DNA of 64,000 nt. Source: an uncultured Bacilli bacterium (GTDB lineage Bacteria > Bacillota_I > Bacilli_A > RF39 > UBA660). Shown one piece after another: positions 36,120-43,382 of this stretch. Within the stretch, counting starts at the first letter, position 1, and every line of letters begins with the position of its first letter. The stretch spans positions 34,387 through 98,386 of the forward strand of contig CAKPJN010000005.1 in NCBI GenBank assembly GCA_934162665.1, in the 5' to 3' direction. Below the pieces are notes generated by a model. It was given only the letters and a program-made list of their open reading frames with translations, ran no database searches and was not told the origin of the DNA. A program made the position numbers and the translations under genes.

Positions 36120-36271
36120 GCATTATCACCTTTATCCTTTAATGCCAAAGAACAAGATGTATAATTAAATTCCTGTAAATAAACCTTTAAACTTCTCTTT
36201 AAAACTTTTATTAAAATATCATTAATATCATTACAATCATTATAAATAAAATTAATTTTATAATTTTTCAT
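36116..36271 (-). CDS. Small protein coupled to the recombinase; unknown
   Basis: 51 residues starting MKNYKINFIYNDCNDINDIL, then IKVLKRSLKVYLQEF and a Cys-containing polar tail. AGGTGA lies eight bases before the ATG at 36271, which I prefer to upstream non-ATG starts. The stop overlaps the recombinase start (ATGA), so the two are translationally coupled. It could be an accessory or directionality factor; there is no motif to prove it. Confidence 0.6.
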   Translation of the reverse strand: MKNYKINFIYNDCNDINDILIKVLKRSLKVYLQEFNYTSCSLALKDKGDNA

Positions 36272-36334
36272 AATTTTATCACCTAATAAAACATATCCAA
36301 ATATCAAAAAAAAAGAACAAAAGTTATGCCTTGT

Positions 36335-36835
36335 TCATAATAATTTATTAATATCTCTACTAGTAATAAAAATAACTTTATCTCCATATTTTATAAGTTC
36401 TTTTTTTACTTCATCTTTATTAACTATATCTTGATGCGCCCAACAAATCATCTGAATTAATCCCTTAATAGTAGGCTTATAATTAAATTTCTCTAATCGT
36501 AATTTCTGCTTTACCCATCTTTTTACAACCCTATAATATATTTTATATTTATTTAAATCAATATAATAAATAATATCTGCATACTTTTTACCATCCTCAA
36601 AGATTTTTCTACCAACATCTTCTATTAACCAAGAATCATTATTTATAATATCTAAAAACAGCTTATTTATTTCATCTACATTTCTCTTAACATTATTTAA
36701 ATCATCATGAACAATTTTATCCAATTCATAATAACATAAATTGTATTTTTGAGATAATCTTTTACCCAATGTAGATTTACCACTACCAACTGGACCAATT
36801 ATATAAATCTTTTTTACTTTTTCTAAAGAAGACAT
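36335..36835 (-). CDS. P-loop nucleotide kinase (FlaR/topology-modulation-like)
   Basis: 166 residues. Walker A GPVGSGKSTLGKRLS (about 14-28), ELDKIVHDD after the second strand, then SWLIEDVGRK, ADIIYYIDLN and VKRWVKQKLR. This is the small adenylate-kinase-like P-loop family often annotated as DNA topology modulation protein FlaR. True substrate is unknown; phosphorylation of a nucleoside or other small molecule is likely by fold. It overlaps the upstream ASCH gene by 13 bp, so the three genes form one coupled unit. Confidence 0.8.
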   Translation of the reverse strand: MSSLEKVKKIYIIGPVGSGKSTLGKRLSQKYNLCYYELDKIVHDDLNNVKRNVDEINKLFLDIINNDSWLIEDVGRKIFEDGKKYADIIYYIDLNKYKIYYRVVKRWVKQKLRLEKFNYKPTIKGLIQMICWAHQDIVNKDEVKKELIKYGDKVIFITSRDINKLL

Positions 36836-37155
36836 ATCTCAATACCAACTACTCCATATTTTTTCTGATCTTCTTTAGAGTAATATAATTCCATATCACA
36901 AGGGTCAGCTACTTCATCTTTATCATATCCCATAGACACTTTATCAAAATGTTTATACAATTCATCAAAACTATCATATCTATGTAAAGAAACAACTTTA
37001 GTATTTACCTTTTCATTAGTAACTCTATTAGTAAACTGAATAACATCACCAACTTTTATAAGTCTTCTTTTATCATCATTAAGTCTAAGTTCAATAGTTT
37101 TAGTTCCGCCTTTAATATTTTCAAACGGTTCTTTATGTAATCTCATTTCATGCAT
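36823..37155 (-). CDS. ASCH-domain protein, short type
   Basis: About 110 residues from ATG 37155 (GAGGTG nine bases upstream; an ATG at 37176 adds seven). MHEMRLHKEPFENIKGGTKT, then IELRLNDDKRRLIKVGDVI and YGVVGIEI are the conserved ASCH-fold blocks. ASCH domains relate to PUA folds and bind RNA; YqfB, a member, hydrolyses N4-acetylcytidine. It overlaps the upstream ASCH gene by 8 bp and the downstream kinase by 13 bp. Confidence 0.82.
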   Translation of the reverse strand: MHEMRLHKEPFENIKGGTKTIELRLNDDKRRLIKVGDVIQFTNRVTNEKVNTKVVSLHRYDSFDELYKHFDKVSMGYDKDEVADPCDMELYYSKEDQKKYGVVGIEICLL

Positions 37156-37546
37156 CACTTTCATCACCTCTTTCATAATTCCACAACCCTAACTTTCCCT
37201 TAATATAAATAGGTTTATCATACTTAACTACATTTTCTAATTTCCAAGCATAAGTTTCAACATGATTACTTCTTCCATATACTATAGGATCAATAGATCG
37301 TAACTCATCATTAAGTTCTTTATTTACTAATATACAATCAGTTAATAGAGCCTCACCTATAATTGCGCCTTTACTACATTCTAGATTATAATCCTTAAAT
37401 CTTTCTAACATATCCTTTTCTAAACTCATTCCGGCATGAATCAAAATTTTTCCACGATAATTAGTTTTCCAACTTCTAAATTCATACTTTTTATAACCAT
37501 CAATTATAAGTGTTGCCCAAGGTTCTTTAATGGTTAATGCTTTCAT
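37148..37546 (-). CDS. ASCH-domain protein
   Basis: 132 residues: MKALTIKEPWATLIIDGYKK, then EFRSWKTNYRGKILIHAG, GAIIGEALLTDC, YAWKLENVVKYDKPIYIKG. This is the longer ASCH subtype (PUA-like beta-barrel with the E-x-R-x-W block). It heads the coupled ASCH-ASCH-kinase unit and has GTGAGGTG before the ATG. A clean promoter lies about 36-64 bp upstream, after the ncRNA terminator. Function is unknown; nucleoside or RNA modification chemistry is the best hint from the family. Confidence 0.85.
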   Translation of the reverse strand: MKALTIKEPWATLIIDGYKKYEFRSWKTNYRGKILIHAGMSLEKDMLERFKDYNLECSKGAIIGEALLTDCILVNKELNDELRSIDPIVYGRSNHVETYAWKLENVVKYDKPIYIKGKLGLWNYERGDESDA

Positions 37547-37581
37547 AATAACACCTCACTTGCTTAATAATCATTTTAATT

Positions 37582-37610
37582 ATTATATCATATAGATATC
37601 TTGAGAACAA
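37582..37610 (-). promoter_or_regulatory. Promoter of the ASCH-ASCH-kinase genes
   Basis: Minus strand TTGTTC, 17-bp spacer, TATAAT, starting within the T-run of the ncRNA terminator. It separates these genes from the RNA upstream. Confidence 0.55.
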
Positions 37611-37634
37611 AAGAATTAAAATAAGTTTTAATTC
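37607..37634 (-). terminator. Intrinsic terminator of the candidate ncRNA
   Basis: Minus strand GAATTAAAA-CTTA-TTTTAATTC, a perfect 9-bp stem, followed by TTTTG. Confidence 0.75.
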
Positions 37635-37873
37635 GTCTCAGTCGTTGCCTCCTAAGTTTCCTACTTCACAGATAAGGTAACCCTTATTCTCCATAGGCTT
37701 AAATTCCGATAGTCGCTACCGTACTCTTTTTTATTCCTTACTAACTTTGATAATGTATTTTAATTATTCATACACGGTATCTATAATTACATTGATATCT
37801 TATTTGTTTATATTCATACAATATTGGTATTATCTTGCTATTATACTTAAATCACCTCCATCTTTACAAGAAC
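37607..37873 (-). ncRNA. Candidate structured non-coding RNA of the element
   Basis: Between a strong promoter and the terminator lies a non-coding stretch whose core (about 37634-37726) is roughly 45% G+C in otherwise very AT-rich DNA. It contains the hairpin ATAAGG-GTTA-CCTTAT, an enclosing CCTA/TAGG helix, and the near-repeats GGTAGCGACT and GGCAACGACT. No ORF with a ribosome site fits. A second promoter (TTGTAA, 18 bp, TATAAT; 37840-37869) could also start it. The family is not identified; a known class such as raiA is possible and would need a covariance search. Confidence 0.5.
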
Positions 37874-37879
37874 AATTTT

Positions 37880-37908
37880 ATTATATTTCTAAAACAATTG
37901 TTCGTCAA
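37880..37908 (-). promoter_or_regulatory. Strong promoter with LexA-type operator
   Basis: Minus strand TTGACG, 17-bp spacer, TATAAT. The spacer and -35 are covered by CGAACAATTGTTTT (37891-37904), which fits the Gram-positive SOS box pattern CGAAC-n4-GTTyk and is identical over 14 bases to a site upstream of recA. LexA binding here would block polymerase directly. Confidence 0.65.
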
Positions 37909-38016
37909 TAGCATATGCTGCTTTTTATAAAAATAGGGAGAACTTTCCTTATAAACAAAAAAGACATTCTTCATCAAAATGCCTTTTATTTCATACTTAT
38001 TTTCTCTTATTTTTAT

Positions 38017-38259
38017 TTATCTAACTTGGTCTATCAAAAACTGACACTCTTGTGGTACTTCATGTACGATAGTTCTATGAACACATTTTTCTTGAACAGG
38101 TTCACTCATTGTACCACCCATCATACCTTGGCCTTGTTCCATACTAGCACTATTCATCATATTGATATCAACATTCATGTCATTATCAACAATATTATTG
38201 TTTCCTGTAACATTGGAATCAAATTGAATATTATTATTCATTCCTGGTTCAAACATCAT
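38017..38259 (-). pseudogene. 5' part of CotD-like spore-coat gene, truncated by the element
   Basis: An 80-residue ORF. The first about 70 residues are Met/Asn/Gln-rich, then EKCVHRTIVHEVPQ, the Cys/His start of a CotD-like coat domain. The last ten residues (ECQFLIDQVR) are encoded by the element's end. Excision at ACAAG would continue as VPQ-GHVCPIHTR and give about 114 residues. The ribosome site AGGAGG lies in the 3' arm of a hairpin just upstream. The truncated protein may still be made but lacks the conserved His-rich half. Confidence 0.82.
38029..38053. repeat. Element attachment junction (high-coordinate end)
   Basis: Inner arm GTCTATCAAAAACTGACA (38029-38046) followed by CT and the core CTTGT (38049-38053). 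Beyond it lies the intact N-terminal coding part of the CotD-like gene. Confidence 0.8.
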
Positions 38260-38261
38260 AT

Positions 38262-38303
38262 AAAAAACCTCCTATCTAATCTATATTATTCAAAAGATAG
38301 GAG
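38262..38303 (-). terminator. Hairpin/terminator whose 3' arm carries the CotD-like ribosome site
   Basis: Minus strand CTCCTATC, a 19-base loop, GATAGGAG, then GTTTTTT and the ATG. The stem sits just after the stop of the 185-residue gene and its 3' arm is the AGGAGG of the CotD-like gene. It can act as a terminator and hide the ribosome site. Confidence 0.6.
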
Positions 38304-38321
38304 ATTGTTATATACTATTGC

Positions 38322-38879
38322 CTAATTATTTTTCTTATATTTCATTGGAAGATGTAAAAATTCATCTAGTCTATCAATATCATCACCTGAAATAAAATCA
38401 TCTACAAAACTATCCAAATTATAATCATCATCATCAACAACAACACTAGAAAAAGTAATTTGTTTATAATTTCTAAAATAATTTTTAAAATTCAATATCT
38501 TTTCTTTCTGTTTTTCTGTAACATATGAAGGTAAATAGAAAATCCCAAGATGTCTTATATTTCCCTCTGACAAATCAAAATCATTAGTAACATCCTCAAA
38601 TATTGCCATATTATATTGCTCTAACATTAAAAATAATAAACGCTTTTTATCAAAATTATATGGATCATCAACAATACTTTTTATAGCTAGATCATTAGAA
38701 TAATACTTCTTTAAATAACTTTTTAAATAAACATAATTATCTAAACTTTCATTAACATCATTATTAGCTAAGACATAAACTTTACCATCTTGCTCGTTCA
38801 TACCATTGAAAATAATAAATCTATTATTTTTAGAATTACTAATCTCATGTGAAATTAAAACATCATTCATACCATTCAC
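38322..38879 (-). CDS. Acidic cytoplasmic protein of unknown function
   Basis: 185 residues, no signal peptide or membrane helix, rich in Asp and Asn with an acidic stretch (SSVVVDDDDYNLDSFVDDF). I recognise no family. It starts 2 bp after the ffh stop codon on the same strand, so it is probably co-transcribed with ffh, and is followed by a hairpin with T-run. Confidence 0.6.
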   Translation of the reverse strand: MNGMNDVLISHEISNSKNNRFIIFNGMNEQDGKVYVLANNDVNESLDNYVYLKSYLKKYYSNDLAIKSIVDDPYNFDKKRLLFLMLEQYNMAIFEDVTNDFDLSEGNIRHLGIFYLPSYVTEKQKEKILNFKNYFRNYKQITFSSVVVDDDDYNLDSFVDDFISGDDIDRLDEFLHLPMKYKKNN

Positions 38880-38881
38880 CT

Positions 38882-40189
38882 CTAAAAAGGTAACTTCATA
38901 TTACCGTTACTCATTTGCTTCATCATTTTCTTCATTTGATCAAATTGTTGAAGAAGTCTATTAACCTCCTGTACAGAAGTACCACTACCACTAGCTATTC
39001 TTGTTTTTCTACTAGCTTTAATAATATCTGGATTTCTTCTTTCCTTAGGAGTCATAGATAATATAATTGCTTCTATATGAGCCATTTGTTTAGGATCTAT
39101 TTTTACGTTAGTTAATCCCATTTTTTTAGCACCTGGAATTAATTTAATTAAATTCTCAAGAGGTCCTAATTTTTTCATCTGCTTCATAGTAGATAAAAAA
39201 TCTTCTAAATCAAATTTCCCTGTTTGCATCTTTTTAGCAGTCTTCTCTGCTTCTTTTTCATCAATCGCATCTTGAGCTTTTTCAACAAGTGAAACAATAT
39301 CACCCATTCCTAAAATTCTACCAGCCATTCTCTCCGGATCAAAATAATCAATCCCATCTAATTTTTCTGAAACACCAATAAATTTAATAGGTACATTAGT
39401 TAAATGTCTAACTGAAAGTGCTACACCACCTCTAGTATCACCATCAAGTTTAGTAAGAACAACTCCTGTAAGTGGAAGTTTATCATTAAAACCAGTAATT
39501 ACATTAATTGCATCTTGACCCATCATAGAATCAATAACAAGTAATATTTCATCTGGAGAAACTGCTTCTCTAATATTTTCAAGCTCATCCATTAAAACAG
39601 TATCAATATGAAGTCTTCCAGCAGTATCTATTAAAACATAATCATAATTATTTTCCTTAGCGTATTTTAAAGCATTATTACTAATCTCAACAGGATCATT
39701 ATTACCTTCTGAATAAACCTCAATATTTAATTGCTTACCTATCTGTTTTAACTGATCAATTGCCGCTGGTCTATAAACATCACAGGCAACTAATAAAGGT
39801 TTCTTAGAATGTTTTTTTCTAAGCAGATTAGCAAGTTTTCCAATTGTCGTAGTTTTACCACTACCCTGTAATCCTACTAACATTAAGATTGCAGGATGTC
39901 CATTTAAATTTAGTGGAGCACTCTCCCCACCAAGTAATTCAACTAACTCATCCTTAACAATCTTTACAAACAAGTCACCTGGATTAATACTAGATTGAAC
40001 TTCTTCTCCGAGTGCCTTATCCTTAACTGTATTAGTAAATTCCTTTACTACCTTATAATTAACATCAGCTTCTAATAATGCGAGTCTAATTTCTCTCATC
40101 ATATCAGAAATATTATCTTCAGTTATTTTTCCATAACCTTTAATTTTATGTAAAGCGTTTTGTAAACGGTCTCCTAAACTTTCAAACAT
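38882..40189 (-). CDS. ffh: Signal recognition particle protein Ffh
   Basis: About 435 residues. N domain helices (LGDRLQNALHKIKGYGKITE), G domain with GLQGSGKTTTIGKLA (P-loop), DTAGR, TKLDGDTRGGVALS, then the methionine-rich M domain (about 300-435) ending QMKKMMKQMSNGNMKLPF. Ffh with SRP RNA binds signal sequences at the ribosome and delivers them to FtsY, encoded at 43.4 kb. ATG 40189 has AGGTGA upstream and is preferred to a GTG at 40198. Confidence 0.95.
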   Translation of the reverse strand: MFESLGDRLQNALHKIKGYGKITEDNISDMMREIRLALLEADVNYKVVKEFTNTVKDKALGEEVQSSINPGDLFVKIVKDELVELLGGESAPLNLNGHPAILMLVGLQGSGKTTTIGKLANLLRKKHSKKPLLVACDVYRPAAIDQLKQIGKQLNIEVYSEGNNDPVEISNNALKYAKENNYDYVLIDTAGRLHIDTVLMDELENIREAVSPDEILLVIDSMMGQDAINVITGFNDKLPLTGVVLTKLDGDTRGGVALSVRHLTNVPIKFIGVSEKLDGIDYFDPERMAGRILGMGDIVSLVEKAQDAIDEKEAEKTAKKMQTGKFDLEDFLSTMKQMKKLGPLENLIKLIPGAKKMGLTNVKIDPKQMAHIEAIILSMTPKERRNPDIIKASRKTRIASGSGTSVQEVNRLLQQFDQMKKMMKQMSNGNMKLPF

Positions 40190-40249
40190 TAATATCACCT
40201 GTTAATATTATAACTAAAAAGAAAAAATATGTAAATGTAATTTTATAAA

Positions 40250-40278
40250 ACAAAAATAGAGAAAATCTATTCTCTATT
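40250..40278 (-). terminator. Intrinsic terminator after the HerA-like gene
   Basis: Minus strand AATAGAGAA-TAGATT-TTCTCTATT followed by TTTG. The stem overlaps the last codons of the gene. Confidence 0.75.
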
Positions 40279-42636
40279 ATTATCTAAAACAGTAAATAAT
40301 GGCTGTCCACTATCAGTAGTTGGAATAGAATTATTCTCCATAGGTGGAACAATTCTAATAGTACCTTCTTCCAAAGCATTAACTTTATCCTCGATAGTAG
40401 GTACTAAAGAAGTTCTACTATTAGTAACTTCTAACTGATCAGGAATATCAACTGCATTCTTTGGAATATTTAACTCTCTATTATCAAGCTGACTAGACAT
40501 ATCTAAATTAAATGAAACTGGATTTAGGGAATCATTATAATTATTAATATCAGGACTACTAGCATTATAATTATTAGTATTATCAACAGCTAAATTATCA
40601 TTAGTAGTAGTTAAAGTAACTAACTTAGCCAATGTATCATCTATTTTACTATTAGGTATATTAATATTAGCCTGACCATCATTAACATTATTACCTACAT
40701 TAACAAATTGATTACTTGAAACCTGATTTTGATCAAATTTTGGTATATCTACACTAGTAAATTGTGGAACTACAACTTGTTGTTCATTAGTATTAATATT
40801 ATTTTCTACTGAAGATATATTACCAACACTACTATTATTAGAAACATTATTAACACTACTGTTATTATCAGTATTAACTTTTTTATTTCCACTCCAAATA
40901 GTAACAACATCACAGTTACCACTCCATGGTGCTGGATTTGGCATCTCTAATTTAACAATTAAAGGAATCCTAAACGCAGAACCAAAACCTAGGCAAGTAC
41001 CAGACTGTAAAGTCTTTTGTTTTTCAACAATCTCATCACTAATATTAGGAACCATTTTTCTAATATAATCAACATCTACAGGGTGATTCATCTTAAATAT
41101 TAAAAAGTTTGAGCATTGTGATATAACTGTATCTGAAAGTTCAACTGGTCTTTGAGATATAAGTCCAAGAATAACTCCATATTTACGACCCTCTTTCGCA
41201 ATTCGTTCAAATATATTATATCCAATTAAAAATCTATCTGTATCATTTTGAATATATCTATGAGCTTCTTCAACTATTATATGAAATGGTATACTAGCTC
41301 TATCTTGAAGTCCTTTTGCAAACTCAAAAACAAGTCTCGAAAATATTTTAGTAATAACTTTCGCAAAATCATCATCAACATCATCTAAATTAATATTAAC
41401 AATTTGGTATTTTCGACCATTATCAATAAGCATAGATGATAAATAAGCTTGTAATGAAATATAATCTGAAACATCAAAATACTTAGCACATGGACCAACA
41501 ATCAATGAATGAAGTCTAACTTTTATAGTAACAGCGTCTCCATATGTATTTTCATTACGTAACCAACCTTCACTAATTAAAGTAAAATTAAGTGCTTTTT
41601 CAAGTGTATCTAAAGTATAGAAAACACCACCTTTAGGTTCGTAATCATCAAATTCCTCATTAATAAAAGAAGATACATATTCAGTCAATAATACACTTTC
41701 AGAAAATTGACCATTATTATCAATTAAAAAACACTCTCTAAATTTTCTTGTATATCCAATCCCTTGTACTGGTGCTTCTAAATTAAACTCAGGAGTTGAA
41801 CAACTAGCTAAAATAGAAAAAATTTCATTTCTTTTATTAGGAGATGTCTCATTAGTATAAAGAATAGTCATAATGGCTTTAGCAATTAAATGATTCTTAT
41901 ATTTATTGGCATCAACATCACTTTGTGAAAAAATTAAAGCTAATTTTAACATTCTCTCAATAATTGGAAGTTGCGAATGATTAGTAGCTTGTAATAATAA
42001 AGCTAAATCACTAGCGTTTAATAACCAAATAGGTACTCTCAATTTTTCACCAATGCCATCACCTTCATTAGTACTATAAAAACGATAATGATAATTAGGG
42101 TTAATAGAATTTAAATTCTTAAAGGCATTATAATATTCACCAGATGAATCAAAAAGCAAAATATTAGATTTATATGGAAAAAGTCTTTCATCTTCAAACA
42201 TATTCTGAAATATTCTAGAAATTCCACAACTCTTACCAGATCCACTATTACCAAAAATAGAGAAATGATTACTAAAGAAATTATTTACATCTAAATAAAC
42301 AGGATAGTCATTATAGAAAGGACTTAAACCAAGTTTCATGTATCCATCTTTATCTTCACCAACAATCATTGGAATCTCACTTTGATCAATAACTCTAATA
42401 CTAGCATCTAAAGAAGGTTTTCTAATAACTCCACCAATTAGCTTACCATCAACAATTTCACCTAAAAATCTTGCCTTAACTATATCGCCATCTAAATCAT
42501 CAACTTCACCTAAAACTTTTTTATCTCTATCCTCAAATATTAAATGTAAATTCATTAAATTAATCGCAATATCTTGATCATCTTTTAACTTTATATCAGC
42601 AGATTTATCGCTTATATATACAATTCTATCAAACAC
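40267..42636 (-). CDS. HerA-like hexameric DNA-translocase ATPase (DUF87) with Asn-rich tail
   Basis: 789 residues. A HAS-barrel-like beta domain (about 1-105) precedes a FtsK/HerA ATPase core: Walker A FGNSGSGKS (about 133), Walker B HIIVEEAHRYI (about 455), sensor LISQRPVELSDTVISQC. The last about 200 residues are low-complexity, Asn/Ser-rich. HerA ATPases pump DNA, usually with NurA nuclease or SIR2 partners; neither is adjacent here. The start is GTG at 42636 with GAAGGG upstream. Situated between ffh and ylxM-ftsY, as if core genome. Confidence 0.82.
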   Translation of the reverse strand: MFDRIVYISDKSADIKLKDDQDIAINLMNLHLIFEDRDKKVLGEVDDLDGDIVKARFLGEIVDGKLIGGVIRKPSLDASIRVIDQSEIPMIVGEDKDGYMKLGLSPFYNDYPVYLDVNNFFSNHFSIFGNSGSGKSCGISRIFQNMFEDERLFPYKSNILLFDSSGEYYNAFKNLNSINPNYHYRFYSTNEGDGIGEKLRVPIWLLNASDLALLLQATNHSQLPIIERMLKLALIFSQSDVDANKYKNHLIAKAIMTILYTNETSPNKRNEIFSILASCSTPEFNLEAPVQGIGYTRKFRECFLIDNNGQFSESVLLTEYVSSFINEEFDDYEPKGGVFYTLDTLEKALNFTLISEGWLRNENTYGDAVTIKVRLHSLIVGPCAKYFDVSDYISLQAYLSSMLIDNGRKYQIVNINLDDVDDDFAKVITKIFSRLVFEFAKGLQDRASIPFHIIVEEAHRYIQNDTDRFLIGYNIFERIAKEGRKYGVILGLISQRPVELSDTVISQCSNFLIFKMNHPVDVDYIRKMVPNISDEIVEKQKTLQSGTCLGFGSAFRIPLIVKLEMPNPAPWSGNCDVVTIWSGNKKVNTDNNSSVNNVSNNSSVGNISSVENNINTNEQQVVVPQFTSVDIPKFDQNQVSSNQFVNVGNNVNDGQANINIPNSKIDDTLAKLVTLTTTNDNLAVDNTNNYNASSPDINNYNDSLNPVSFNLDMSSQLDNRELNIPKNAVDIPDQLEVTNSRTSLVPTIEDKVNALEEGTIRIVPPMENNSIPTTDSGQPLFTVLDNNRE

Positions 42637-42769
42637 ACTAGAACCCTTCTTTCTATTCCCCTTATTCTAACTATTATTATATATTTAAATAATAACTTTT
42701 ACAAGTAAATTTTATAGTATAAATACTATATAAAAATCAAAATATATAAATTATAATTCCATATTTTAA

Positions 42770-43063
42770 TTAAATAATCTTTTCTAATTCTTCTTTTAAT
42801 TTACTATCACTAATACTATCAATAATTACTTCTAATCTTTTCTTCTTATTATATAACTGTAATCTATCTTCATAATATTTTAACTTATTTGTAACAATAC
42901 GAATTTGCCTAAATATCGCGTTACGACTAATACCATAATTATCAGCCATTTCACCTAGACTTAAATCCCTAAAATAATAGTCTTCAAAATACATCCTTTG
43001 TTTATCAGTAAATAAATCACCATACAAATCATATAAGTCATTAAAATAAATAGTATCTTTCAT
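42770..43063 (-). CDS. ylxM: YlxM-family helix-turn-helix protein (UPF0122)
   Basis: 97 residues: LYDLYGDLFTDKQRMYFEDY, DLSLGEMADNYGISRNAIF (sigma-70 region 4-like HTH) and a C-terminal coiled coil. YlxM is typically encoded beside ftsY/ffh and is implicated in SRP function in streptococci. Here it is the third gene of an ftsY unit. The start overlaps the preceding stop by 1 bp. Confidence 0.92.
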   Translation of the reverse strand: MKDTIYFNDLYDLYGDLFTDKQRMYFEDYYFRDLSLGEMADNYGISRNAIFRQIRIVTNKLKYYEDRLQLYNKKKRLEVIIDSISDSKLKEELEKII

Positions 43064-43374
43064 TAAAACATAACCCCTAAAAAATTAAGTATAGAAATAA
43101 TTAATATAATAACTCCCACTACTAAATACAAAATTGTAAAATTAGCTCTTTTATAAACCATATGATTATTATAAGCCATTATAATTAAAGCAAGTCCTAA
43201 AGAAAGTAAAAACCATTTATTAAAATCACCATTAATAAAATATAGAATACCAAATACAATAACTAATATAGTAAAGATAAATTGTAAAACTACAGGAAAA
43301 ATATTATATTGATTAATTGTATTAACTTTTGAATTATTTTTTAATTGTTGTTTTGCTTCATTATTTTTTTTCAT
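43063..43374 (-). CDS. Small membrane protein between ftsY and ylxM
   Basis: 103 residues: polar Lys/Asn N-terminus, then three hydrophobic helices (about 25-45, 52-67, 75-100). No recognised family. It is 8 bp from ftsY and overlaps the ylxM start, so all three are in one transcription unit. A role near the SRP receptor at the membrane is suggested only by location. Confidence 0.6.
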   Translation of the reverse strand: MKKNNEAKQQLKNNSKVNTINQYNIFPVVLQFIFTILVIVFGILYFINGDFNKWFLLSLGLALIIMAYNNHMVYKRANFTILYLVVGVIILIISILNFLGVMF

Positions 43375-43382
43375 TTTCTCAC

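Larger units (their letters stand above)
32767..38053. mobile_element. 5.28 kb serine-recombinase integrative element in a CotD-like gene
   Basis: Bounded by a 5-bp direct repeat (CTTGT on the plus strand, 32767-32771 and 38049-38053). Just inside are 18-bp inverted arms, TGTCCATTTTTGATAGAC (32769-32786) and GTCTATCAAAAACTGACA (38029-38046), 16 of 18 matching. Outside are two halves of one gene. It encodes a large serine recombinase, MazEF, a BRO-N protein, a small coupled protein, a P-loop kinase, two ASCH proteins and a candidate ncRNA. No replication, relaxase or capsid gene is seen, so it is a small genomic islet rather than a phage or ICE. Confidence 0.85.

Noticed and set aside
32767..38053. 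Element as an insertion sequence because of its inverted ends
   Set aside because: There is no DDE transposase, and a shared 5-bp core with a large serine recombinase explains the ends better than a transposon target duplication.
37915..38325. Plus-strand ORF of 136 codons over the CotD-like 5' part
   Set aside because: Antisense to the coat gene and across the element junction; no ribosome site and no family-like pattern.
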